A DNA stretch of 64,000 nucleotides, taken from NCBI GenBank assembly GCA_944472135.2, contig OX235267.1:17343452-17407451 (forward strand). The letters are read 5' to 3'. Position numbers and translations under genes: made by a program. The notes beneath the pieces were generated by a model, which saw only the letters and a program-made list of their open reading frames with translations, made no database searches and was not told the DNA's origin. The stretch comes from Trichobilharzia regenti (taxonomy: Eukaryota; Platyhelminthes; Trematoda; Strigeidida; Schistosomatidae). Shown here one piece after another: positions 22,463 through 33,200 of this stretch; the stretch's first letter is position 1, and each line of letters opens with the position of its first letter.

Positions 22463-22684
22463 GATCTTCAGATAGAAGATCAAATGAGAGTAGACCGTGT
22501 GATACAATGCTGTCTGACCGGAAGCACAAACCAATCCATTATGATATCCCTTCTTTTTCTCCTTCGAGATATACACGATATCGTGTTGAATGCCAATTAT
22601 CTCAATTCCAAGAGTCCATTATATGAACCAAAGACACCACTAAGGAACAGTCATCTCATATATTGGGATGAGCTGTCATCGAGG
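22463..22684 (+). CDS. Candidate internal exon of an unidentified gene (left)
   Basis: Acceptor ctcctcgtccag to 22,462 and donor gtaatg from 22,685 bound exactly 74 codons, with splice phase 0 at both ends. The peptide (DLQIEDQMRVDRVIQCCL..., later LLRDIHDIVLNANYLNSKS, ending YWDELSSR) has mixed charge and leucine spacing typical of helical globular protein. It is identical in the right arm (46,237-46,458). This is the best-supported exon of the putative gene. Function unknown. Confidence 0.5.
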
Positions 22685-24861
22685 GTAATGCTTATTCTCA
22701 TGTTTAGTAGAAAGATGCGAATCAGCATGGTGGAGATGTTTTAAATACTCGCCAGAGTAAACAACATTACCAGAGGTCTAGTTTTATTAGATCTAAACAA
22801 ACTGAATAGGAGAAACTACATGCAATATACTCATGGAGGTTCTTGGTAGCCCAAGATTTATCCAGGTCGAACTAAGACAGAGGAGGGTTCTTCAAATTGT
22901 GGAAAGGTAAAAGTCTCTAGGAATCGAATAATCAAACGGTAGAGGCCATAAGAATTGGCTTAAATTAACTGGAAGTCTCATTAGAAAAATGAGGTGTAGT
23001 CACTATCGCTACGACGGCCCACTGTAGAGCCTACAGATTCCTAGATTCTTCAGGATCCTATTAGAACTATTTATCTGATAATCAATTCAGTGTTAAGTTG
23101 ATGCATATTATCAGCTGAAGACGCTTTTGAACTTTGTTCTACTGATTTTACTGATTCGTTGTAATTCAAAACATCAATACTGTTACTACCAATATTGATT
23201 CTTTGAATTGTTATCATTATTATTATCATGACATCCTTTAATTCCTAGAGGAACATAGTGCTTCAGCTGCACGTCTCCATTGCCATCGGTTTTCTGCCAG
23301 ATTTTTCACCCCGCTCAAAGTCTGTCCACATGCTTTCATCTCCTCTTCACATGACCTCCTTCAAGTCACCCTTGCACTGACGACCAACTCGCCGCTTCCC
23401 TTTCGGTCCAACTCGAGCGATGGTTTGTCTAGTGATGTCACTTGATGGTTTCTCTCCTCAGAGTATGGCCAATCCATCTCCATTTCTTCCTGCCTATTTG
23501 TTTTACAATTGGTTCCTGGTTGGTTCGCTCATTGCCAGAGATCCCTGTTGCTGATCTTTTCTCGCCAGCCATCTTATCTTCAGTATTGAGCGAAGACAAC
23601 TGTTAATGAAGGTCTGAAGTTTGTTTGAGATGCTCTTTATGACGTGCCAAGTCTCTGATCCGTATAGTAACACTGACTTCACATTGGAGTTGAAAATCCG
23701 GATCTTGGTTTTGATGCTGAGTGCTGTTGACCTCCACACAGACTTAAGAGTAATGAAAGCTTGTCTTGCTTTTCCGATTTTGGCTTTAATATCCTTGTCG
23801 GTTTCATCAGCCTGTAGCTGAAACGATCCTTCCCAGGTAGGTGAATGAGGTTGTTTCTTGCAGTTTCCTCTCATTTGTGCTGATTGTTGTCTGTTGTTGT
23901 TGCTGTTGATGGTTTTGGCCAGGAATCTTCACCTTTGTTTTATCTATGTTCACCTGAAGTCCTATCTTCCCTGGATGCTTCTTCTGCCACCTTGTTGCTT
24001 TTCACTTGAATATCTTCCAGTTTGTGGGAAATCAGAAATATATCACCGGCAAAGTCCGGATACTTCACGTTTCTTGTGTAAGTTCATTTTATGCCTGTTT
24101 CCTCATTGCCCCGTTTTCTGTCTCATTATCCAATCTACTGCAATCAGGAAGATCATTGGTGATAGTAGGCAGCCTTGTCGCACTCCCATCCTCACTTCAA
24201 AGGCTTCCGTGAGTTTCCCGTTGTGGATTACTTGACATGCAGCATTATCGTACAACTGTTGGATGAGATGTATAATTGTCAATGGCACCCCGATGTAGCG
24301 AAGTGGTTGCCAAATAGCCTCTGGATTGACGCTGTCGAAGGCCTTCTCAAAGTCGATGAAGTTGAGATAGAGAGGTGACTGCCATTCCAAGCTCTGTTCA
24401 ATGAAGATCCGGAGTGTGGCGATTTGATCAATAAATGACTTGTTTCTCCTGAATCCAGCTTGTTCCGGTCGAGGTTTTTCATCCAGGTTGGCTTCTTTGA
24501 TTCTCTCCAGGATGATGCGACTTAGTATTTTGCTTGGGATGGACAGGAGCATAATTCCGTGCCAGTTTTTGCTTTTACAAGGATACAATTATTATTTGTT
24601 TAATTCCACATAGTAACGAAGGTGATAATAATTTACAACTTGATATAAAAGTTTAAAGGTAGGAATATGGATTACAAGAAGATTAGAGACAAGATTTCAT
24701 AGGATTAGAAAATGGTTACATTGTATGCAAAAAATTAATATTTGATAATGGAGAAATAATTTTAAGTCAAATAGAAGGTGATAATTGTTTTCGACTTGAT
24801 ATGAATTACAAGAGGCTTAGAAACGCAGGGAGACAACGAACTACAGGTGTGAACGAAATGA

Positions 24862-25759
24862 GGCGAAGTTAAACTTTCGACACCACTAACTACCAATCAG
24901 TGAATTATCCAATGAGATTCACGAACGATATCGCATTATCCAATGAGGTTCACGAACGCAGTTCAATGTTGTATAGCGCTTGATTCATTTCTAATGCGTG
25001 ACCTCACAAGGCTATTGTTGCAATACGAGGAGGTTAGTGTTTTCCAGTATTTCCTAGATTTGAGTTGCTGCGGAAAGAACGAATTTGATTGTGTGGTGGT
25101 ATCATGACTTTGAAAAGCTATACCAAATCAACTGATGGGTTTGTTCATCGTTGTGCTATATGTTTGAAGCCTACTAACACTAGAGAGGGTATGCTGATAA
25201 TTTTATTATTTCGTAGGAACTTTTTTCGCTAGGTTGCTTCTCCTCCTAAGGATAGCAGATAGAAAAGCAACTATTCTTATACCTATTGTTACCAGAATTG
25301 TTAAGCGGCGGTCAATTATACACACGGACGAGTGGAAAGGCTACAATTCGCTGTCATCTCCGGGATATATTCATCATAGAGACAACCATTCAAGTGATTT
25401 TGTGGATCCCGTTACGAGGACACATACAAATTCTAATGAAGGATTTTGGGACAGGTTGGAAAATAGGATAAGGGCTATAAATGCATCTCAAAAGGATCTC
25501 ATTTATAGTCATTTGGATGAATATGTGTACAGGATATGGTGTAACTTCTCCATTGACAGTCCCATGCTAAACTGGGAGAATTTTCTCTCACATGTTCGAG
25601 AAAGATATACCATGTAACCTTTTCTTATTATTATCTGTTTTATGCTTTTTTTCTATAAATATACATTTCCATTCATCATATATGCCTCTTTAATGTGATT
25701 GGTCCGTTCGAGGTCGTTTGCTGATTGGTTGTTAGTGGTGTCTAAAGTTTAACTTTGCC
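24862..25759 (+). mobile_element. Internally deleted Merlin DNA transposon
   Basis: An 898-bp element with 39-bp terminal inverted repeats (24,862-24,900 and 25,721-25,759) that differ at only three positions, starting GGC(G/A)AAGTTAAAC. It is flanked by an 8-bp target duplication with one mismatch (cgaaatga 24,854-24,861; caaaatga 25,760-25,767). Merlin transposons (relatives of bacterial IS1016) are known from schistosomes and make 8-9-bp duplications. The coding region is shortened, so the element would depend on transposase made elsewhere. Confidence 0.92.
25104..25617 (+). pseudogene. Merlin transposase remnant (DDE core partly deleted)
   Basis: The first part (25,104-25,188) gives MTLKSYTKSTDGF...HRCAICLK...TREG with a CxxC pair, like the N-terminal zinc motif of Merlin transposases. 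A 28-nt GT-AG interval (25,189-25,216) can be removed to give TREG-TFFAR, the expected GTFF motif. The frame then jumps to the C-terminal catalytic part: DRKATILIPIV, IIHTDEWKGYNSL (second Asp), HTNSNEGFWDRL (Glu), SHLDEYVYR. The helix-turn-helix and the first catalytic Asp are missing, so an internal deletion of perhaps 100 codons has removed essential residues. It should be inactive. Confidence 0.85.
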
Positions 25760-26433
25760 CAAAATGAGCATGGAAACAAATTGAAATCAAAATTTTCAAC
25801 TTGAAATGTTAGTTAGGAGGTATGAATATAGACTACAAGAGGCAGAGAAACAAAAAATTACGCAGGATTAGAATACAACTGGAAAATGGTTATTCTAGAC
25901 GGATTACAAGTGTGATCAGGAGGAGCATGGCAACAAAATTAAAATAACTAGTTTTATAACTGAAAAAATAATTTGAGCCTGAAATGAAAGTTAGGACGTG
26001 TGAATATAGATAACAAAAGCCTTAGAAACACAAAAATTGCACAGGATTAAGATATAATTGTAAAATAGTTATTTCAAACGAATTATAAATATGAACAGGG
26101 AAAAGCATGGAAACAAACTTAAAACAACTGTTTTATAGCTGAAAAAAAAACTTGGTGGATTAAACGAAGATTGAGGAACTAAGAATCAGACACACAGCGA
26201 ACGAAAATTTTGATTTCAATTTGTTTCCATGCTCATTTTGTTCACACACCTGTAGTTTTTGCTTTGACTTAATTATACAACCTGATGCAGAATAAGAGAA
26301 CATTCTTTGCTCACTAATCAGTTATCCGAATTTAACTGAACACTTTTCTGGCAAAAAGTGATTTGTGTAACCAAAATGTTTTTCAGTTCGTATGTCCAAA
26401 GTTTCATTTTCTTATATTTTTCTTGTTTAATAG

Positions 26434-26546
26434 GAGGAGTGAGAGATTCCTGTGAGTATGATGTTCGAAAACGTTTTCCTCTTGATGCATCAAACTTATT
26501 CTGGTTACCTCATGCCACCGGTCTACTTATCCTCCGAGGATATTGA
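26434..26546 (+). CDS. Weak candidate exon (left)
   Basis: An acceptor-like 'cttgtttaatag' precedes a short frame containing CEYDVRKRFPLDASNLFW and ending at TGA 26,544-26,546. It lies just downstream of the nested transposon block. The mirror (45,424-45,537) differs by one residue upstream of the acceptor. It could be an exon in another frame or chance. Confidence 0.25.
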
Positions 26547-27254
26547 GATGTGCTGAAAAGTAGGGAACTTAAATAGTAGTCAAGTCACAACCCTTTCAAA
26601 TTTCGACTGCTACAAGAATCATTACTGAATCTTAGAAGAGTATATATTACCTGAGTGAATTTGTCAAATATTAGGTTGGTCAATATTTATATCATGTGTC
26701 TAGAGCTGAAGTTCTGATGTGTATTATGCCAACTCACTATTTAAGCAGGCAAGATCAAAAATTTATCGTAGAGGATTTGTTATTCACAAACTAGCACCCT
26801 GACAATTTCGTTCTGTCACAAAAAATAGAAAGAGGGCGTTTCGTCTTCATCCAGTCACTGGTAATAATTTGATATAACAATAAGTCAATAGTCACAAACA
26901 GTTGGTTTCCAGATGCGATTTAAGAAGATTGTAGACACATGACAATAGGTACTCACTGGTGACCGCCTGTCCAACACATCACAGTGCTATTGGTAGAGGC
27001 GTAGTTATCCGAGTGAATGGAGGCCTACTGGAATCTCTGAGTTGCCTTCATATCCAGCCAACACAGCGCATCGTATTTCCTCTAGTTTTTATTGTTTTAA
27101 TCCTTCAATTGTGACGCTTACTTGTAAAAGATACTTTCGATCTGTCGCTGCTCATTCCTCGGAAACAGTGGAGAAATACAAGGGAATAATCAATTTTTCA
27201 GTGCAAACAGACTTGCGTCACTTTAGGTACAACAGTTCTCGTTTTTAATTTCAG

Positions 27255-27424
27255 AATTCGGATGGATGCTTCTATTGTGTTTGTGTACTCTGATTTGGTT
27301 GGTTTTATTGAGAAGCCTTCATTCTCATTCTAGACAACATCTTTATCGACTTCTTCAATATGATGTCAGTTCATCTGTAATGAGCATGAGTGATAAAATT
27401 GTATCTGTAGATTTCCCGGTTTAA
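27255..27424 (+). CDS. Candidate C-terminal exon with membrane span, first tandem copy (left)
   Basis: Preceded by a consensus acceptor (gtttttaatttcag to 27,254). The frame FGWMLLLCLCTLIWLVLLRS... continues to ...SMSDKIVSVDFPV and stops at TAA 27,422-27,424. The N-terminal part is a clear hydrophobic span, followed by a Ser/Arg-rich tail. A 28-nt GT-AG interval (27,227-27,254) just upstream could be a very short intron. The second tandem copy (28,311 onward) lacks the acceptor and has a 1-bp deletion that breaks the frame. The right arm (44,546-44,715) keeps a copy-1-type exon. Protein family not recognised. Confidence 0.42.
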
Positions 27425-29300
27425 TTGTTGCCCACAGTAGTCTGCATGAACTGACTGATATGAAACAACTGAGTTGGCTGGAAATGCATACAGGAAAGTA
27501 GAAACATCTAACAACTCTTACAAATGATCAGGCTGCCTGGTTGAAACGCCTATCCTTTTATTTCTTTTGACCATCCCACTAATTTCTACCCAATGAAACT
27601 CTCCCGACCATTATTTCGGATTGATCAGCTAAGCAAGTTGACTAATATCCTAGTCATTCATGAAAGTAGAATTCTGTGAGATTCTATTCAAAAAGGTTTT
27701 CAGTCGTTATGTCTCCTTGGTGCGATTACGTAAACCATTTGATGTTTACTGAGGTTTGCTTCTTGGTCGTAAACGTGAAAGTCAGAAATACATCCAACTT
27801 GCTAGTGAAGTTAATCCTTATGTTGTTACCAAGTTCAATGGTTAATCATTGAAGATCAAATACCGAACCTTAGAGAGCTTAAAATGATTTTCATCTACAC
27901 AGCAATCATACATCAATATTATTTCATCTCTGGTTGCATATTTACATTTTATTATTACTCTTCTATTTTAGACAAATTTTAACGAAATGTTCAAAAAGTT
28001 TAGGAAACTGGCTAAATCTGTTTTTTTGATTTTCTAAAAGAATAATGGCGAAACATACTTCAATCTGACAGTTGGATTACTTTTTCCACCACAATTTATC
28101 ATGAAAACGAATTGATTTCAATTACACGAATTTCAGTTTATTTCTGGCTGATAATTCTTCCTTCATTCAGTGAATAACGAGAATACAAGACTTGAAATAA
28201 AGCACGATAAAACATTACCTAAATATTAGATACACATAAATTTTCAAAAATGGTTGCCCGCAAAACTTTCAAACATCACTGAAAATCCGTCACCAATACT
28301 GTGAGTATTGGATGGATGCTTCTATTGTGTTTGTGTACTCTGATTTGGTTGGTTTTGTTGAGAAGCTTCATTCTCATTCTAGACAACATCTTTATCGACT
28401 TCTTCAATATGATGTCAGTTCATCTGTAATGAGCATGAGTGATAAAATTGTATCTGTAGATTTCCCGGTTTAATTGTTGTCCACAGTAGTCTGCATGCAC
28501 TGATACGAGTAAAACTCATTTGGAAATGCTTGCAGGAAAGTAAAAATATTTCAACAGAGCAATCTCACCACTCCTTCAACAGATCAACTTGCCTGTAAGA
28601 TTTGACCATTCTTTTTAGCATCCCAGTAATTTCAACTCGATACAACTCACTAGACAATTAATAAGAATTAATTAATTTGATCCAAATCTCAGACAGTCAG
28701 GAGACGAGGAATCTGCGGTAGTCATTTTGAAACGATTACACACCGTCATATCCTATTGATGGAATCATCTGAACCATTTGATTTTCATGGAGATCTGATG
28801 CTTCGTCATAAACATAAAAATCAGATATTCGCCTCATCTGTTATGGAAGTTAATCCTAATGACGTTGCAAATTCTAATGATTAAACAATGAAAATCAAAT
28901 ACTGAAGGCTGGAGAAAGTCAAATGATTACCATCTCCATAGCCATCTAAAATCAATTTTATTTCATCTCTGATTGCATTTTTAAATTTTATTCTTTCGTT
29001 TCTATTTCAGAGAGTTGCTACTGCACTGTTTAGGAAGTATAGGAAACTGGTTGAGGTTGCTTTTCTGATTTCATATAATAATAATAATAGTGAAGCACAC
29101 TTTAGTCTGACAGTTGCATGGCTTTTTCCAACACACGAACTTCATTATATTTGTCGTTGCTACTTCTTGCGTACTCGCATGCATATCGAGAATACGAGAC
29201 TTGAAGTAAAGCACAGCTAATGATTTCCTAAATATTCGATACACATCAATTTTACGGCAAAAATTTCAAACATCACTGAAAATCCGTCACCAATACTCAC
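27255..29300 (+). repeat. Two-copy tandem repeat of about 1,049 bp (left)
   Basis: Copy 1 is 27,255 to about 28,305; copy 2 is about 28,306-29,300. The first 190 bp of the two are almost identical, while the remaining 850 bp are only moderately similar (shared landmarks: 'ggaaatgc..acaggaaagta', 'atcatttcatctctggttgca' type blocks, 'catcactgaaaatccgtcaccaatact' ends). The right arm has a single hybrid copy. Copy 2 contains a second acceptor-like 'tctatttcag' near 29,010. Confidence 0.85.
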
Positions 29301-29328
29301 AAACAACTCAGATTCTTACGATATTCAG

Positions 29329-29375
29329 CTATCTGTCTCCGTATCTATCTATCTATCTATTTATTTATATATTGT
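29329..29375. repeat. (TATC)n microsatellite, longer in the right arm
   Basis: Tetranucleotide TATC/TATT run; the mirror at about 43,625-43,680 is longer by about 20 bp. Together with the 1,049-bp unit loss this explains the net 1,028-bp change in pairing sum. Confidence 0.8.
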
Positions 29376-29445
29376 GAAAATTTTCAGATGAAAATTGGTG
29401 TCTGTAAAATTTCTGCATATCGTGCAATGGATGCATACAGAATAA

Positions 29446-29622
29446 ATGTGCACACAGAAGGGGGATCCAGTGGGAATGGTTGTAGATTCTAGAAAGACAG
29501 TGAAACACCTGCCATCAAGGTTTCCTCCTACTTTACTAAGTCCAGTGCGCAGCACTTTAACAGCAAGACTGTTACATTCAGTTAAACTAGTGAAACCATT
29601 TGAACATACTAAAATCAATGAA
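29446..29622 (+). CDS. Weak candidate first exon (left)
   Basis: An ATG-started frame (MCTQKGDPVGMVVDSRKTV...) runs to a perfect donor (gtaagtaag) at about 29,623. An in-frame stop lies directly before the ATG, so it can only be a first exon. The mirror is identical save one Leu/Ser change (43,376-43,552). No domain and no downstream exon is assigned. Confidence 0.25.
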
Positions 29623-29854
29623 GAGTAAGTAAGTTGGTTTGATGGAAAAAGGTCGAACAGAAGATACTTCTTAAAATGACAAACGTTTAGTAAAAACTAG
29701 TCAGGGTAGATTACATTATCATCCTTGGAATATATCGTGAAAGGGGACAAACTCTCTCTCTCGGCAATAATTTATTTCATATATAAAGAATATCCATGAG
29801 ATGTTTAGTGAAGGAAATGCACTGAGACGATTATTCATAGAAAGAGAAATTATC

Positions 29855-30165
29855 TCTGGGTCAGCGAAGAGTCTCTTTTCGGCGGTGAATCGATTCACTG
29901 AGCTGTACAACCGCAATTATATATTTATATATATTCGTGTGTGTTTGAACATTGAAGTTGTCTGTCTGCTTGTTCTGTCTTCTGTTTATCTTTCCTCACT
30001 CTGTATAGCCCTTGCACTCCTTAACAACTCTTGCATAATTCCATATTATTCTTTTTTCCTAAGTGCATACTGATAACAACTCACTCATCAAACTATTCAA
30101 CTTATCACGTAACTGCATCGCGCTTATTCAACTGCTCCTATGTGCTGATCAAAACTATTTAACTA
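29855..30165 (+). repeat. Dispersed repeat, third family, diverged copy (left)
   Basis: Shares 'cagcgaagagtctcttttcgg', 'ttcactgagctgtacaa', 'taagtgcatactgataacaactc' and 'catcgcgcttattcaactgct' with 18,560-19,060 and with the spacer copy. An (AT)n run near 29,920 differs in length from the mirror (42,835-43,145). Confidence 0.6.
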
Positions 30166-30276
30166 TGTCACTTTGACAACGCATCACCAGTACCCAACCC
30201 CACATCACTGACGTGCACCTAATATAGGGTGTGGCAAACAGGATGCGTAAGTAAGCAACAACCCAAGATGATCAAT

Positions 30277-33200
30277 ACTTTACTTTACTTTTACTTTACT
30301 TCGGCTATCTCCTACGGGAGGATGAGCCGGCTTCATGAACGTCTCGAATCATCGCTGCCCAGGCGCGGCGATCTGAAGCAAGGTTTTGCGATAGGGATAT
30401 CCAATTCTTGTTCCACATACGGAGTCCGTAGACCGTTTGTAGCCCCAGGCACTCCATATCTGCCTTGACTGTACCAAGCCATGTCTTCAGCTGTCCGCCT
30501 CTGCGACATCGCCAAGATGGTAATGGCGAGGGATTTAGAACTGATTTGACCAGATCGTCATCTGGTCGGCGCAGAACATGGCCAAACCACCGAAGGCGGC
30601 GTTGTTGGACCAGTACTGGAATTTGGTTGATGTTGTAGCAACGCCGACGCACTTCTTCGTTGGAGAGTTTGTCCTGCCAACGAACATGCAGAATGTACCT
30701 GAGACACCAATGGTCTAATACCTCGAGTCTGCGTAAATCTTCCGCGCGAAGAGGCCAGGTTTCACAGCCATACAGCAGAACGGGTCGTATGGAAGCTTGG
30801 TAGATCCGAATTTTAGTCCTGAGACTGATTTCTCTCTTGCTCCATAGAACGCTCCTCAGCTGTAGAAACGCATTCCGGGCGTTGGAGATTCGCGCATTCA
30901 CTTCGTTTTTCGCTTGGCCGTTGGGGAGCATTATGGATCCCAGATATCTGAAGGATGGCACAATTTCAATAGGTGCTCCATTTAAGGATAAGATTTCATC
31001 ATTGCCGGTGGATGTGTTCGAAAACATTTTGGTTTTGGAAGTGTTAATTTTCAAACCGATAGTAGACGCGAGGTGGTTTATCTGGTCGAGCGCCTGTTGC
31101 ATATCGGGGAAGTTTTCAGCTAACAGCACGACGTCGTCGGCGAATTCGAGGTCGGTTATGTGAATATCGGGCGAAAGTTGGACGCCGTGGTGCTCGGTTA
31201 GGGCGTGCCGCAAAATCCAATCAACTGTGAAATTGAACAGGATGGGGGATGCTGGACAACCTTGCCGGACACCGCTGGTTACCTCAAAAGTGCGGGACTC
31301 TTCACCGTTCACTCGGACTCGAGCTTTGGTGTTGGAGTAGTATGACCTGAGCAGGTTGATTAGCTTGGTCGGAACTCCGTCGAGCTCCATTAGATACCAG
31401 AGTGCTCCTCGATCAACTGAGTCGAATGCCGCTTGGAAGTCGATGAAGCAAGCAACCGTCGGCTGTTGGAATTTGTCCCTGTGTTCCAAAATTCTTCGCA
31501 GTGTGAATAATTGATCAACACAGCCTCTTCCAGGTCGAAATCCGGCTTGATTTGGCCTTGTTCGCACGTGGCGTTCGGCCGCGAAGCGGTTCAGGAGAAT
31601 GGAAACAAAAACCTTAGCAGCGATATCAATCAGACTTATGCCTCGGTAGTTCTCGCATATTGACCTGTCTCCCTTTTTGTGGAACGGTAGCAGAACTGAG
31701 GTGCTCCAATCGGAAGGAATGGTTTCGGACTCCCAAATTGAGCAGAACAGCGAGTGCAGTGCATCGATTAGCGCTGGAGTGCAGGCCTTGTATATTTCTG
31801 GGGGTAGACCATCTTCGCCCGGAGCTTTTTTGTTTCTGAGTGTGTTAATTGTTTTAGCTATTTCGGTTGGAGTGGGTGGATCGCAGTCAACTACGTAGGG
31901 TGTTGGTAAGTGTCGTATCGGTCGATGAGACGGTTGACCAGCGTCGCGATTGAGTAGCTGCTTGAAGTGTTCGGCCCATCGTTCCATCTTACCATTGGTG
32001 TCCGAAATAATTTCTCCTGATGCTGTGCGTAACACAGCATGACTGTTAAGGCGTTTGCCAGATGATTGGCGTAAGAGGCGATAAAGTTTTCCGAAATCGC
32101 CTACATTTGTTGCTGCTTCCATGTTAGTCGCCACGTTAGACCAATAGCGATTTCTGTCGTTCCTAGCAGACTGTGTAGCTTTGCGCCTGAGGGAGCGATA
32201 AACTGGAGACTTTGCTAGGCGAGCGTCTCTGGCTTGCGAGGATAGAAGCATGGTGTGCTCTGAAATCCAGTCTTTCTGCTTCTTGGATGTGGTACCCAAA
32301 TGCGTCATTGAAGCTTTAGAGACTACTTCTTTGAAATGATTCCATCGTGTCTCGGGTGTATTAGAAGATGTGGATGTTGGTTCATCTGCGGCGCTTAGTT
32401 CGGCCTGGATTTGTTTGGACAAGGCTTGTCGTCTTGTAGAACATTGAAGCGGGGCAACATTGATACGCTTCGGAGGTCGCGTCTTCTGGCGTGTCGTTAA
32501 ACGAAGTTTGAATTTCGCCCTAACTAGAGTATGGTCTGATCCCCCTTTATTTCCGGCCTCTGCTCCACGATAGGATCGACAGTCTTCCACCGAGGAGATC
32601 CAGCGTGAGCGCACTAGGATGTAGTCGATCTGATGTGCAGTGCGACCGTCGTTCGAATACCAGGTGAGAAGATGTTTTCTGGGGTGTTGAAATCGAGTGT
32701 TGGTGATATATAATCGATTGTAATCAGAAAAAGCTAAAAGTCTATCACCATTACGGCAGCGCTGATCGAGACCGTGTTTGCCTAGTATATGTTTTGTCGC
32801 GTCGTCTGAAGGGCCAGTGCGGGCGTTCCAATCGCCGGCTACTATGAGAACGTCACGCTTTGGGATTTTGTTGATTGCCTCTTGAAGATTGTCATAAAAT
32901 TCGTCTTTGATACTTTCATCAGAGTCGAGGGTTGGGGCATAGACAGCGAGAACAGAAATGTCGAGCGGGGAACCCTTGAACCTAGCGACTGCAACTCTGG
33001 AGTTGACCGGTTCGAATGATATTAGGGCATTATTGGCTTTGTTACTGAGAGCAAATGCTACCCCATGTTGTCCCGAATTATTCTGGGGGCCACTATGAAG
33101 CAACCAGAATGAAGAATCTGTTCCAGGAACGGCTATTCGGCGGGAGCCATGATCGGGTAACCTCACTTCAGATAGACACGCTATGTCTACCTTGTAGTCA

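Larger units (their letters stand above)
24576..26253. mobile_element. Unclassified repeat element inserted into the RTE, with 12-bp target duplication
   Basis: Bounded by direct repeats agtttttgcttt at 24,564-24,575 and 26,254-26,265. Inside are three or four imperfect units of about 170-180 bp, each with 'gaatat.gattacaagag..ttagaaac', 'aggattag', and 'gaac....gagcatggaaacaaa'. At the right end one such unit appears in inverted orientation (26,205-26,253). The ends start TACAAGG and read TACAGGTG from the other side, a weak inverted repeat. No coding capacity of its own. It is interrupted by a Merlin element. Confidence 0.65.
23213..26271 (-). mobile_element. 5'-truncated RTE retrotransposon hosting two nested insertions, left-arm specific
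   Basis: RTE sequence on the minus strand: 3' tail at about 23,213-23,230, 3' coding part 23,240-24,575, and the last few bases (gacttaa) after the nested block, ending at about 26,271. Readable pieces include DIKAKIGKARQAFITLKSV, YLNFIDFEKAFDSVNPE and GVRQGCLLSP. Several frameshifts and small insertions mark it as dead. The right arm has no trace of it: mates of 23,210 and 26,272 are adjacent near 45,699-45,711, and the pairing sum changes by 3,049. A clean target duplication is not visible because the site is AT-rich and has drifted. Confidence 0.85.

Noticed and set aside
25234..25617. The 127-codon frame as a complete small gene starting at TTG
   Set aside because: It is the C-terminal part of a Merlin transposase; the frame is open upstream and the apparent start is not an ATG.
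30837..31898. Plus-strand ORFs inside the full-length RTE
   Set aside because: They are antisense to the 1,030-codon ORF and show no motifs.
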